DNA from: Clostridia bacterium UC5.1-2E3 | Lineage (GTDB): Bacteria; Bacillota; Clostridia; Lachnospirales; Lachnospiraceae | Assembly: GCA_001304875.1 (NCBI GenBank) | Contig: BBZO01000005.1 | Span: 108,711 to 172,710, forward strand | Reading direction: 5' to 3' | DNA length: 64,000 nucleotides | Shown here: positions 37,227 to 45,042 of the stretch, piece after piece | Layout: each line of letters starts with the position of its first letter | How positions within the stretch are numbered: the stretch's first letter is position 1 | Notes under the pieces: generated by a model | The model's database searches: none | Seen by the model: only the letters and a program-made list of their open reading frames with translations | What the model was told of the DNA's origin: nothing | Position numbers and translations under genes: made by a program

Positions 37227-37613
37227 TTAATGGCAGTGCCCTCCGCAGGCGCTGATATTTCCATCGCACTCCCCGCTCTCATGATGGCTGCAGTTGGCCT
37301 CAGAGCTGAAATGCAGATTTCCGCCCAGGAAAGAGAGTACCTGGTCGTCCGCGCCGCCGGCTGCGCCTCCAAAGAGCTGGATGCCCGCGTCGCGCAGGGC
37401 CATCACCGCGCCCGCGCCGATTCCGCCGCAGATGAGCACGTTGACGCCTCTCTCCTTGAGAAAATCGGCCAGCGCCCCGTGTCCGGTGCCGTCCGTGTTC
37501 ACGATCTCCGAGGACAGGATGTTCTCGTCGTCTACCGTGTAAATCTTAAACTGCTCTGTGTGGCCAAAGTGCTGAAATACCTGGCCATTTTCGTAGGTAA
37601 CTGCAATTTTCAT
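37227..37613 (-). CDS. NifB/NifX-family (dinitrogenase iron-molybdenum cofactor binding) protein
   Basis: 128 residues. IAVTYENGQVFQHFGHTEQF, GHGALADFLKERGVNVLICGGIGAGA, and GIQLFGGAAGGADDQV are the Nitro_FeMo-Co pattern. The C-terminus is rich in His and Cys (NCSHHESGECDG, CGGHCH), a likely metal-binding tail. No nitrogenase genes are in the window; such stand-alone proteins are common in clostridia, probably in Fe-S or metal handling. Confidence 0.85.
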   Translation of the reverse strand: MKIAVTYENGQVFQHFGHTEQFKIYTVDDENILSSEIVNTDGTGHGALADFLKERGVNVLICGGIGAGAVMALRDAGIQLFGGAAGGADDQVLSFLGGNLHFSSEANCSHHESGECDGNISACGGHCH

Positions 37614-37725
37614 AGCATTTCATTCCTTTCTTAGAGAAAATAATGTTTTGTTGTACTGATCTTATTATATCATGTCCAAGAAGCTTGTGGAAGACCTGGC
37701 TGGCAGCCTGGCCTCACGCGGATTA

Positions 37726-38682
37726 TCACTCCAGCTGCTCCGCCTCCCATTCGATAAACATCCCGCTGTAGGCGTCAATCTTAAACTCGTAGAGCATTTT
37801 GCCGTAGAGAAGCTGTCCCTTGTATTCCTGCCTGCCGTCGTCCTCCCGCAGTCGGATGGAGAGACTGGTCTCATCCGCCCCCGGAACCCGGTCCAGGACG
37901 GATTTTTTCGCCTGTTCCTCCGGGATGATGCCGGCCTGTGAACCTCCGGGCGTCTGCTTTAACGACGATTCCGAGTCGTGGCTGAATTTTAAGATAGAGC
38001 TGTCTGCGGCGTCGATTTCATATTCGTATTCCGTTCCGTCCGCCGATATAAATTCCACCTCGTAGATCGCGCGCCCATGTTCGTGATCCAGTTTGATTTC
38101 CGGGAAAAATACGTCTTCCTCCGTCAGTCCCGCGTGTTCGAGGGCCGCGTCAAGGGCGGTCTGCATTTCTGCCGGGTAGGAGAAATCCGGAGCGTCGTCC
38201 GTATTTGCGCCAGCTGTGTTCATTTCGTCAGCTGCCTCTGTACTTTCTGTGCCGTCCGCTGTCCCTGCATTCCCATCAGCATCCCCTGTGCCGTCCGCCA
38301 TCTCTGCGCTCTCGTCTGTCGTTTCTGCCGTCTGACCGCTCGCATTCGCCTCAATCACAACCCCGGTCACCGCGTCCACCGCGTATTGATACTCGATGCC
38401 GCCCGCCGAGAAATTCACTTGGTAGAAAAATGTCCCATCCCTCTTATCCAGTCCCGCCGTGGAGACGGAGGCCTCCGCCGCCGTGACGCCGGCGTCTCTG
38501 AATGCCGCCTCTGTGGCCGCATTGAGGCCGATATAGTCGTCCTCCTGTTTCTGGCCGCACCCGGCGATCATCGCCGAAGCTAAGAATGCCGTCAGAACCG
38601 CCGGCGCGGCAAGCTGTCTGCGGCTGAGGCCGTGTCCGCTGCCGTCGGACTGTTTTCTAAATCTAAAAAATCCCTTTTTCAT
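37726..38682 (-). CDS. PepSY-domain lipoprotein, part of a two-component operon
   Basis: 318 residues from ATG 38682 behind GGAAGGAGAG. Lipobox IAGCGQ near residue 40. Three PepSY-type units, including AAFRDAGVTAAEASVSTAGL...FFYQVNFSAGGIEYQYAVD, ALEHAGLTEEDV...AIYEVEFISADGTEYEYEID and LDRVPGADETSLS..., with a Ser/Thr/Ala/Glu linker between the first two. It follows the histidine kinase by two bases, so it is co-expressed with it. PepSY domains are thought to bind or inhibit peptidases or sense ligands outside the cell. Confidence 0.85.
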   Translation of the reverse strand: MKKGFFRFRKQSDGSGHGLSRRQLAAPAVLTAFLASAMIAGCGQKQEDDYIGLNAATEAAFRDAGVTAAEASVSTAGLDKRDGTFFYQVNFSAGGIEYQYAVDAVTGVVIEANASGQTAETTDESAEMADGTGDADGNAGTADGTESTEAADEMNTAGANTDDAPDFSYPAEMQTALDAALEHAGLTEEDVFFPEIKLDHEHGRAIYEVEFISADGTEYEYEIDAADSSILKFSHDSESSLKQTPGGSQAGIIPEEQAKKSVLDRVPGADETSLSIRLREDDGRQEYKGQLLYGKMLYEFKIDAYSGMFIEWEAEQLE

Positions 38683-38684
38683 GT

Positions 38685-40070
38685 TCAGCTCTCCTTCCCG
38701 TCCGTCATATCCAGATTCAGACATACCGTAAACAGGCTTCCGGCCCCGGCCGTGCTCTCCACCGAGAGCTCCCCGCCGTGAAGCCTCACGATCTGCTGCA
38801 CCATGGAAAGACCCAGTCCCAGCCCGGAACCGGTTCCCCGGGAGCCGTCCGCCTGGTAAAACCGCTGCCAGATTTTCTCCAGCCTGTCCTTCTCAATGCC
38901 GATCCCGTCGTCCTCCACCTCCAGGACCGCAAATTCCTTTTTCTTATACAGGCGCAGGAAAATGTGCCCGTTTTCTTTTCCGTACTTGCGCGCGTTGTCC
39001 AGGAGATTTACAATCACCCGCGACAAAAGAAGCTGGTCGCCTGCGACCGTCACGCCGTCCTCGATTTCCGTGGAAATGGAGATCCGGCGCTCCCCCGTGT
39101 CCTGCTCTTCGCAGAGCACCGTGCACATATCGCTTAGGTCCACCCGGTCCACGCGGAGCTTCTGCGTCCCCAGATCCAGCCGCGTCATTTCCAGGAGCCG
39201 CTCGATGAGCAGGGACATCTTCCGCGCCTGCCGGTCGATGACCTGGATTGCCTCCCGGTAATCCTCAATGCCGTCCCCGTGCTTCTCCACGAAGCTGCAC
39301 TGCGCCAGAATTACCGAGGTGGGCGTGCGCAGCTCGTGGGAGGCGTCGGAGGTAAACTGCTTTTCCGCCTCGAAGGACTGCTCCAGCCGTTCAAACATGC
39401 TGTCAAATGCACTGGCCAGCTGATTGACCTCCAGGCTTCCGCCCGGCGTGCCGATGCGGCTTTTAAGATCCTTTCCCCCGCTGATGGCTTCCGCCGTCCG
39501 GGCGATGCGCGAAATGGGCGCCAGCGCCCCTTTCACGATGAAATATCCCCCCAGCGCCGCCGCCAGGATAAAGAACGGCAGCACGATGGAAAAGAGAGTG
39601 AAAATATTTCCCACTGACTGGCTGCCGCCCGGATTTGCCAGAACCCCGCGAAGCCACACGCCGTCCTCCCAGCCAGAGGGAATCCAGAAATCCATCACGT
39701 AGTACCCGTCATTTCCATCGTCCACAAGACGGAACGTGCCGTTCTCGGCCTCCGTGTTCACGGGAAACGACGGCGGAACCTGCCCGGAGAGCAGCGCCAT
39801 GTCCTTATTGTAAATGAGCATGGAGACATTATTGGCGTAGAAATTAAAATCCGGGGACAGCGTCAGCCGTCCGTTTTCCAGAGAGACCTCCGGAATGTTG
39901 GCGCGGACTGAGTACGTCAGAATCTGGTGCGCCTCATTTCTGGCCACGCTTCCGTTGATGAGCAGGATGATCCCCAGGCACACGGCCGCCAGGATCGCCA
40001 TGAACATGGTAAACCAGAGCGTCAGCTTCAGCTTGATGGAGAGCGCCTTTCCCTTCTCACGACGCATCAT
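38685..40070 (-). CDS. Sensor histidine kinase with HAMP domain
   Basis: 461 residues, intact. TM1 (LTLWFTMFMAILAAVCLGII), extracytoplasmic sensor of about 110 residues, TM2 (IFTLFSIVLPFFILAAALGG), HAMP, HisKA with FTSDASHELRTPTSVILAQC, N-box NLLDNARKYGKENG, G1 VEDDGIGIEKDRLEKIW, G2 GSGLGLGLSMV. It overlaps the response regulator by ATGA and is followed by the PepSY lipoprotein gene. Confidence 0.92.
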   Translation of the reverse strand: MMRREKGKALSIKLKLTLWFTMFMAILAAVCLGIILLINGSVARNEAHQILTYSVRANIPEVSLENGRLTLSPDFNFYANNVSMLIYNKDMALLSGQVPPSFPVNTEAENGTFRLVDDGNDGYYVMDFWIPSGWEDGVWLRGVLANPGGSQSVGNIFTLFSIVLPFFILAAALGGYFIVKGALAPISRIARTAEAISGGKDLKSRIGTPGGSLEVNQLASAFDSMFERLEQSFEAEKQFTSDASHELRTPTSVILAQCSFVEKHGDGIEDYREAIQVIDRQARKMSLLIERLLEMTRLDLGTQKLRVDRVDLSDMCTVLCEEQDTGERRISISTEIEDGVTVAGDQLLLSRVIVNLLDNARKYGKENGHIFLRLYKKKEFAVLEVEDDGIGIEKDRLEKIWQRFYQADGSRGTGSGLGLGLSMVQQIVRLHGGELSVESTAGAGSLFTVCLNLDMTDGKES

Positions 40071-40741
40071 GTCCCCTCCTTAAGTGTCCAGCCGGAGCCC
40101 CAGACCGTGTGGATCAGTTTCCGGCTCTGCCCGCCGTCGATCTTCTTGCGCAGGTAGCTGATATATACGTCCACCACGTTGGAGCCACCGCTGTAATCGT
40201 AATTCCAGATGTGGTCCTCGATCTTCTCCCGGGAGAGGACGACGCCCGGATTCATGCACATGTATTCCAGAATCGTGTACTCCCTGGCCGACAGCTCGAT
40301 GGATTTTCCGCCCCGGGTGACCGCGTGGGTCTTCGTGTCCAGCGTCAGATCCCCGATGGTGATCACGCTGGAGGCGTGGGGCGTGCGCTTTCTCGTCATG
40401 GCGCGCACCCGGGCTAAAAGCTCGTCAAAGTCAAAGGGCTTCACCAGATAATCGTCCGCCCCCAGATCCAGTCCCTGCACCCGGTCGGCAATGCTGTCGC
40501 GGGCGGTCAGGAACATGATGGGAAGATCATTTCCGCGCTGCCGCACGCTCTTTAAGACGGCCAGTCCGTCCTTCTTCGGCATCATGATATCCAGAATCGC
40601 CGCGTCGTAGTCCGTGTGCTCCAGGAAATACTGCGCCTCCTCCCCGTCAAAGCAGGCGTCCACGCCGTAGCCCGCCTTCTCAAGTGTTTTCACAATGAGC
40701 CGGTTTAAATCCCGCTCGTCCTCCGCAACCAGTAATCTCAT
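40067..40741 (-). CDS. OmpR/PhoB family response regulator
   Basis: 224 residues from ATG 40741 behind GGGGAGG. Receiver: RLLVAEDERDLNRLIVKTL, phosphoacceptor in AAILDIMMPKKDG, FLTARDS, GADDYLVKPF; winged helix: ELSAREYTILEYMCMNPG and VDVYISYLRKKIDGG. Divergent from the second PepSY gene; the 11-bp phased TAATAA repeats between them are a probable binding site. Intact. Confidence 0.92.
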   Translation of the reverse strand: MRLLVAEDERDLNRLIVKTLEKAGYGVDACFDGEEAQYFLEHTDYDAAILDIMMPKKDGLAVLKSVRQRGNDLPIMFLTARDSIADRVQGLDLGADDYLVKPFDFDELLARVRAMTRKRTPHASSVITIGDLTLDTKTHAVTRGGKSIELSAREYTILEYMCMNPGVVLSREKIEDHIWNYDYSGGSNVVDVYISYLRKKIDGGQSRKLIHTVWGSGWTLKEGT

Positions 40742-40844
40742 GGCAAACCTCCCCGTCCCTTCTCTGATTCTGAGGCTGTTTTTTGAGGCTATTATATACA
40801 AAATACAGGCATTTTTCAAATATTGAAAAGAAAATCATTTGCTC

Positions 40845-40877
40845 TAATAATTTATTAATAATTTTCTAATAAGATAG
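40845..40877 (+). promoter_or_regulatory. Three 11-bp phased direct repeats, candidate response regulator box
   Basis: TAATAATTTAT, TAATAATTTTC and TAATAAGATAG begin at 40845, 40856 and 40867, exactly 11 bases apart. OmpR/PhoB regulators bind direct repeats with this phasing. The box lies 55 bases before the PepSY start at 40932 and 104 bases from the response regulator start. Confidence 0.65.
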
Positions 40878-40931
40878 GCACATAAGAAACAGAGAGAGCA
40901 AAAATCAGCATAGAACATGGAGGAAATCGAT

Positions 40932-41708
40932 ATGAAAAGAAAGAACGCAGTTGTAACTGGATTCGCAGCAGGCCTTCTCGCAGTGGCAGTGAGCGCCACC
41001 GCCTTCGCCGCCCAGGCCACCGCCGACAGCGCGCAGAGCACCGCATTAAAGGACGCGGGCGTCAAGGAGGAAAACCTGGCATTTGTGAAGACTGAGATCG
41101 ATTACGACGACGGACAGCAGATTTACGAGGTAAGTTTTCTGACCAACGATTTTATCGAGTATGATTACGATATCAAGGCCGCCGACGGTTCCATCATAAA
41201 GATCGATTATGACGCCGAGACTAAATTTTACAACGGAGACAATTCCGGCAAGGCCATCACCTTAGACCAGGCGAAGGAGAGCGCGCTGGCTCACGCCGGA
41301 CAGAAGGCCGACCAGGTGACCTTCACGAAGACCCGCACCGATTACGATGACGGCAGACAGATCCACGAGGTGGAGTTTGTCACCGACGCAGGCGAGAAGT
41401 ACGATTACGAGTACGACGCGAAGACCGGGTATTTATTCAAATGGGATTTCGAGGCCGCTAAGTCTGCCCAGAGAGCAGAGGGCGCACAGAATGCGGGAAC
41501 CAGCCAGGAGGACGCCAAGGCCGCCGCGTTAAAGAAAGCCGGTCTCAAGGATTCCCAGGTGACCTGGGGGAACGTCCACGCCGACTACGATGACGGCCGC
41601 CTCCAGTATGAAGGCAAATTCTTCCACAACTCCCTGGAGTATGAGTTCGAGGTTGACGCAGGTACCGGGAATGTGACGGACTGGGATGTGGAGAGTATTT
41701 ACGATTAA
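40932..41708 (+). CDS. Secreted PepSY-domain protein
   Basis: 258 residues from ATG 40932 behind TGGAGGAA. Cleavable signal peptide ending SATAFAAQA. Three PepSY-type repeats: EIDYDDGQQIYEVSF, RTDYDDGRQIHEVEF, HADYDDGRLQYEGKF, each followed by an E-Y-D-Y/E-V type strand; the DYDDGR motif is repeated almost exactly. It pairs with the divergent two-component operon, which itself contains a PepSY lipoprotein, so the protein is probably its main regulated output. Confidence 0.88.
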   Translation: MKRKNAVVTGFAAGLLAVAVSATAFAAQATADSAQSTALKDAGVKEENLAFVKTEIDYDDGQQIYEVSFLTNDFIEYDYDIKAADGSIIKIDYDAETKFYNGDNSGKAITLDQAKESALAHAGQKADQVTFTKTRTDYDDGRQIHEVEFVTDAGEKYDYEYDAKTGYLFKWDFEAAKSAQRAEGAQNAGTSQEDAKAAALKKAGLKDSQVTWGNVHADYDDGRLQYEGKFFHNSLEYEFEVDAGTGNVTDWDVESIYD

Positions 41709-41714
41709 ATTTAT

Positions 41715-41743
41715 TTGACATTCTATTGCTCGCAACATATAAT
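41715..41743 (+). promoter_or_regulatory. Promoter of the antitoxin RNA
   Basis: Consensus TTGACA (41715-41720), 17-base spacer, TATAAT (41738-41743). It has no protein gene downstream and reads toward the 3' end of the toxin gene. Such a strong promoter fits an abundant antisense RNA. Confidence 0.8.
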
Positions 41744-41766
41744 ATACTTAACAAGGAACCGGTAAG
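41737..41766 (+). repeat. Inverted repeat, left end of the toxin-antitoxin locus
   Basis: 30 bases, 26 of which match the copy at 41969-41998 in reverse orientation, including the -10 element and the CCGGTA core. Because the two transcripts converge, both RNAs would begin with nearly the same sequence. Confidence 0.7.
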
Positions 41767-41849
41767 CCAGAGTAAAGCTGGCCACCTGGTTTTCGAGTTA
41801 CAGCTAAAAAATAGCGCTTCTACTTTCCACGGTTGAGGGCGCTATTTTT
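41750..41849 (+). ncRNA. Putative antisense antitoxin RNA of a type I toxin-antitoxin system
   Basis: From the predicted start near 41750 to a terminator with stem AAAAATAGCGC (41807-41817) / GCGCTATTTTT (41839-41849). The same stem also terminates the minus-strand toxin mRNA. The RNA would be about 100 bases long and complementary to the last part of the toxin coding sequence and its 3' end. Not known from experiment. Confidence 0.65.
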
Positions 41850-41924
41850 ATGCATAAAAATTAGCGTAAAAATCGCACACAGCATCATTACAAAAGTGAA
41901 TAAATCATTGTAAGTAACATACAT
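41820..41924 (-). CDS. Holin-like type I toxin peptide, 34 aa
   Basis: ATG 41924 lies behind AAAGGAGC. The peptide starts MYVTYNDLFTFVMMLCAIFT, one membrane helix over residues 8-24, then a short basic tail (HKNSALNRGK). Short peptides of this pattern (YxDLF, hydrophobic helix, Lys/Arg tail) occur in clostridial and lactobacillar holin-like toxins. The stop lies in the loop of the shared terminator. A minus-strand -10 (TATAAT, 41997-41992) lies about 70 bases upstream. The S24 repressor gene 42025-42590 sits directly next to it. Confidence 0.7.
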   Translation of the reverse strand: MYVTYNDLFTFVMMLCAIFTLIFMHKNSALNRGK

Positions 41925-41968
41925 GGCGGATGGCTCCTTTCCATTGAGGAGGCAGCCAACGATACGCC

Positions 41969-41998
41969 CCTACCGGCTCCCTGGTAAGTATATTATAT
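41969..41998 (-). repeat. Inverted repeat, right end of the toxin-antitoxin locus
   Basis: Partner of 41737-41766 (26 of 30 bases). It contains the TATAAT expected to drive the toxin mRNA; no good -35 was found for it. Confidence 0.7.
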
Positions 41999-42024
41999 TG
42001 TTAAAAAGTAAAGTCTGCCTGGTT

Positions 42025-42590
42025 TTATCTTATACCGCTTTGAAATGCGACCGCCTTTCCCAAAATCCGTACCTGTTTTAATTCTTCGTTCTGATAGATC
42101 TGATCCTCGTAGGCTGTATTTTCAGCCCTCAAAATCAACAAGGATTTATTTTGATAGTAATAGAGGCGTCTTAACGTTGCTTTGCTGTCGTTGTTTACAA
42201 TTACAGCAGCGATTTCTCCATTCTTGACAATATCCTGTTTTTTGATAAAAACGATATCTCCATCCAGAATCCTGGCGTTTATCATGCTGTCTCCAGAGAC
42301 TTTCAGATAAAATCTGCCTGCGCTTCGATGCCGGCGGCGATCTGCGGATCACTGTTTTCATCCTGGAAAATATTAGAAGAGACGGAAAGCCCCTCTTTCC
42401 CGGTATCTGACATCAGATAATCGACTGTTACACCGAAATAATCGGCAATTTTTTTCAGTGTTTTGATCGTCGGGGTGCTTCTCCCTGTTTTCCAGTTGCT
42501 TAAAGCGGTCTGGGTTACACCGGTTTCCTTAGCTACTTTATATGGGGTTACATTGTTTTTCAGCAAAAGAGTCTGGAATCGCTCATACAT
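42025..42590 (-). CDS. XRE-family regulator with S24 (LexA-like) domain, catalytic Lys changed (one frameshift)
   Basis: ATG 42590 behind GGGAGA. HTH: LLLKNNVTPYKVAKETGVTQ and ALSNWKTGRSTPTIKTLKKI. After one T is lost near 42312, the frame continues into an S24 domain: DFYLKVSGDSMINARILDG (catalytic Ser in GDSM), DIVFIKKQDIVKNGEIAAVI, and ATLRRLYYYQ where family members usually have ATLKR with the catalytic Lys. About 188 residues. If correct, self-cleavage would be impaired, making it a stable repressor. It adjoins the toxin locus and is divergent from the OLD-like gene. Confidence 0.8.
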
Positions 42591-42615
42591 TTTTTATCTC
42601 CCTGCGGATAAAACC

Positions 42616-42700
42616 ATTACCGGTAATCCTGCTTGAATGCTTTTGAAAAAATAAGTAGTATTATAAAAGAAAGTATAACATAAGGCAAAAGGAATAGCAA
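42616..42700 (-). promoter_or_regulatory. Promoters and palindrome upstream of the S24 regulator
   Basis: Two overlapping minus-strand promoters: TTGCCT (42688-42683) with TATAAT (42665-42660), and TTGCTA (42700-42695) with TATACT (42677-42672), both with 17-base spacers. Downstream lies a perfect palindrome ATTACCGGTAAT (42616-42627), a candidate operator for autoregulation. Confidence 0.55.
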
Positions 42701-42747
42701 CACCTTTCATTTTGTAGTACAATAACCCCATACGGAGGTGCCGCCCC

Positions 42748-44607
42748 ATGAGATTTATCCGAATCCGAATTAAAAATTTTAAATCCATCGAAAACCTGGA
42801 GCTCAAGGACATCGAGGACGCCCTGATTCTGGTGGGAAAGAACAACACCGGAAAGACGTCCGTCATGGACGCCGTGCGCACCATGACCGGCGCGCGCCGT
42901 GCGCGGCCCGAGGACTTCGACGAAACCTATAAAAATATCGAGATTGAGGTGGAGCTGGAGCTCACCGCGGAGGATCTGGCGGCCTTTCACAGCCGCGGCG
43001 CGGTCAGCGCCTACAAGCGCTATGCCCTGTGGGAGCAGGAGGTGAGAAGGCGTCTGCCCTCTTTCAAGGGAAATGTGCTTTCCTTCACCTGTATCATCAA
43101 CCGGGACGGAACCAGGCGATTGAGCGACGGCTTCAAAAAGCACAACAAATACATTGACGAGATGATGCCCCGCATCCACTACATCGACACCGACCGGGAC
43201 ATGGAGCAGCTGCAGCGGGATCTTCTGCTGTCCCAGGCCCGCGAGATGCGAAAGGAAGCCCGCACCGGCTCGTGCATTTTCGACGGCGCAAAGACCTGCC
43301 GCCACTGCTTCCAGTGCATCGGCCTCATCAACCAGAAGCGCCCAGGGGAGCTGAGTCTTATGGAGACCTCCCGCCTCATGGAGTACAAGATGAACCAGCT
43401 GAATTTAGAACGCTTCTCCCGCCGCTTAAACGATAATTTCCGCAAAAACGGCGGTCTGGAGGAGATCATCTACAGCCTCAACTGGAACCCGGAGGAGATT
43501 TTCAAGGTGAAGGCCCAGGTCTACAGCGGCGACCGGGGGCGGACCGGCGCGGTGGACAGCTTGAGCCGCGGCATGAAAAGCATTTACATGCTGTCGCTTC
43601 TTGAGACCTACAGCGAGGAGGAAAATGAGCTCCCCAGCATCATCATGGTGGAATACCCGGAAATGTTTCTCCACCCCCAGCTTCAGAAGGTGGCCAGCGA
43701 GATCCTGTACCGGCTTTCCAAGAAAAACCAGGTGATTTTCAGCACCCACGCGCCCAATCTGATTTTCAACTTCAACAGCCGCCAGATCCGCCAGGTGATT
43801 CTGGACGAGCATCACCGCCCCGCCATCCGGGAAAAGACGGATTTAAGCGATATTCTGGACGATTTGGGGTACGGCGCCGGCGATCTGATGAACGTGAGCT
43901 TCGTGTTCTTCGTGGAGGGAAAACAGGACAAGAGCCGCCTGCCGCTGCTTCTGGAGAAATATTATTCCGAGGTTTACGACGAGAACGGAGCGCTCTACCG
44001 GATTTCCATTATCACCACCAACAGCTGCACCAACATAAAAACCTACGCCAACTTGAAATACATCAATCAGCTCTACATCAAGGACCAGTTTCTGATGATC
44101 CGCGACGGCGATGGCAAGGACGCGGCGGAGTTAAAAAGGCAGCTCTGCCGTTATTACGACGAGCGGGACAAGGCCGACATCGACCGCCTGCCGCGGGTGC
44201 GGGAGGAAAATGTGCTGATTCTGAAATATTATTCGTTTGAGAATTATTTCCTCAACCCGGCGGTGATGACAAAGCTGGGCGTGGTGGAGTCCGAGGAGCA
44301 GTTTTATGACATTCTCTGGGAAAAATGGAAGGAGTACCTGCACCGGCTGAGGAGCGGGAAAGCGCTGCAGAGCGTCCTGGGAAGGGATTTCCTCTCAAAA
44401 GATGATTTGAAAGCCCATATGGAAGAATTTAAGATACATATGAGAGGCCACAATGTATATGATATATTTTACGGGCGGTACAAAAAAGAAGAGACGGCGC
44501 TTCTGAAAGAATACATCGATCTGGCGCCGCGGGAAGACTTCGCCGATATACTGGACGCCATCGACCGGTTCGTGTATTTTGACAGCCGGAGGAGGGCAGG
44601 AGAGTAA
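42748..44607 (+). CDS. OLD-family AAA ATPase/TOPRIM-type nuclease with an inserted cysteine cluster
   Basis: 619 residues, intact, start behind CGGAGGTG. Walker A GKNNTGKTS (30-38), ABC-like signature LSRGMKSIYML (about 269-279), Walker B IIMVEYPEMFLHP, H-loop FSTHAPNL, then a C-terminal region beginning FFVEGKQDKSRLPLLLEKYY with acidic DQFLMIRDGDGKD, in the place of the TOPRIM nuclease of OLD proteins. Residues 176, 184, 187 and 190 are cysteines in a C-x7-C-x2-C-x2-C pattern, suggesting a bound metal or Fe-S centre. OLD proteins function in phage defence or DNA repair. No UvrD-like partner (as in Gabija) is adjacent. Confidence 0.8.
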   Translation: MRFIRIRIKNFKSIENLELKDIEDALILVGKNNTGKTSVMDAVRTMTGARRARPEDFDETYKNIEIEVELELTAEDLAAFHSRGAVSAYKRYALWEQEVRRRLPSFKGNVLSFTCIINRDGTRRLSDGFKKHNKYIDEMMPRIHYIDTDRDMEQLQRDLLLSQAREMRKEARTGSCIFDGAKTCRHCFQCIGLINQKRPGELSLMETSRLMEYKMNQLNLERFSRRLNDNFRKNGGLEEIIYSLNWNPEEIFKVKAQVYSGDRGRTGAVDSLSRGMKSIYMLSLLETYSEEENELPSIIMVEYPEMFLHPQLQKVASEILYRLSKKNQVIFSTHAPNLIFNFNSRQIRQVILDEHHRPAIREKTDLSDILDDLGYGAGDLMNVSFVFFVEGKQDKSRLPLLLEKYYSEVYDENGALYRISIITTNSCTNIKTYANLKYINQLYIKDQFLMIRDGDGKDAAELKRQLCRYYDERDKADIDRLPRVREENVLILKYYSFENYFLNPAVMTKLGVVESEEQFYDILWEKWKEYLHRLRSGKALQSVLGRDFLSKDDLKAHMEEFKIHMRGHNVYDIFYGRYKKEETALLKEYIDLAPREDFADILDAIDRFVYFDSRRRAGE

Positions 44608-44627
44608 AAGTTTTCCTGCATCGAGCG

Positions 44628-44655
44628 TTGCATTTCGGGGGAAAATCCATATAAT
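44628..44655 (+). promoter_or_regulatory. Promoter before the GIY-YIG / bcp / yaaA genes
   Basis: TTGCAT (44628-44633), 16-base spacer, TATAAT (44650-44655). The leader of about 130 bases before 44794 holds no obvious gene. Confidence 0.6.
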
Positions 44656-44793
44656 AGAGTATAGCCGATGAGAACTGTGATAATTCGCATCCGGCCGATG
44701 CTTTAGATAGATTCGGAAGGCGTGCTTCCGGGGCGGCGATAGCGCGATTGCAAGGCGTTGTTGCCGTTTACATAATCCAGGACGGACGAGACG

Positions 44794-45042
44794 ATGAACT
44801 ATACCTATATTTTAAAATGCGCCGACGGCACGCTGTACTGCGGGTGGACCAACCATCTGGAGGCCAGGGTGAAGGCCCACAACGAGGGCCGGGGCGCAAA
44901 ATACACGAAAGGCCGGGGGCCCGTGTCCCTGGTCTACTACGAAGAGTTTGAGACCCGCGAGGAGGCCATGCGGCGGGAGGCCGCCATCAAGAAGCTCTCC
45001 CGGCGGGAGAAGGAAGAACTGATAGGAGGACAAGTATGTTAG
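44794..45042 (+). CDS. GIY-YIG nuclease family protein (YhbQ/UPF0213-like)
   Basis: 82 residues. The two halves of the GIY-YIG core are YTYILKCADGTLYCGWT and the following NHLEARVKAHNEGRGAKYTK, with EEAMRREAAIKKLSRREKEEL. Small stand-alone proteins of this type occur widely and may take part in DNA repair; no partner domain is present. It overlaps bcp by 7 bases. Confidence 0.88.
   Translation: MNYTYILKCADGTLYCGWTNHLEARVKAHNEGRGAKYTKGRGPVSLVYYEEFETREEAMRREAAIKKLSRREKEELIGGQVC

Noticed and set aside
42748..44607. A Gabija defence pair built on the OLD-like gene
   Set aside because: The neighbouring genes are a GIY-YIG protein and Bcp; there is no UvrD-like helicase partner.
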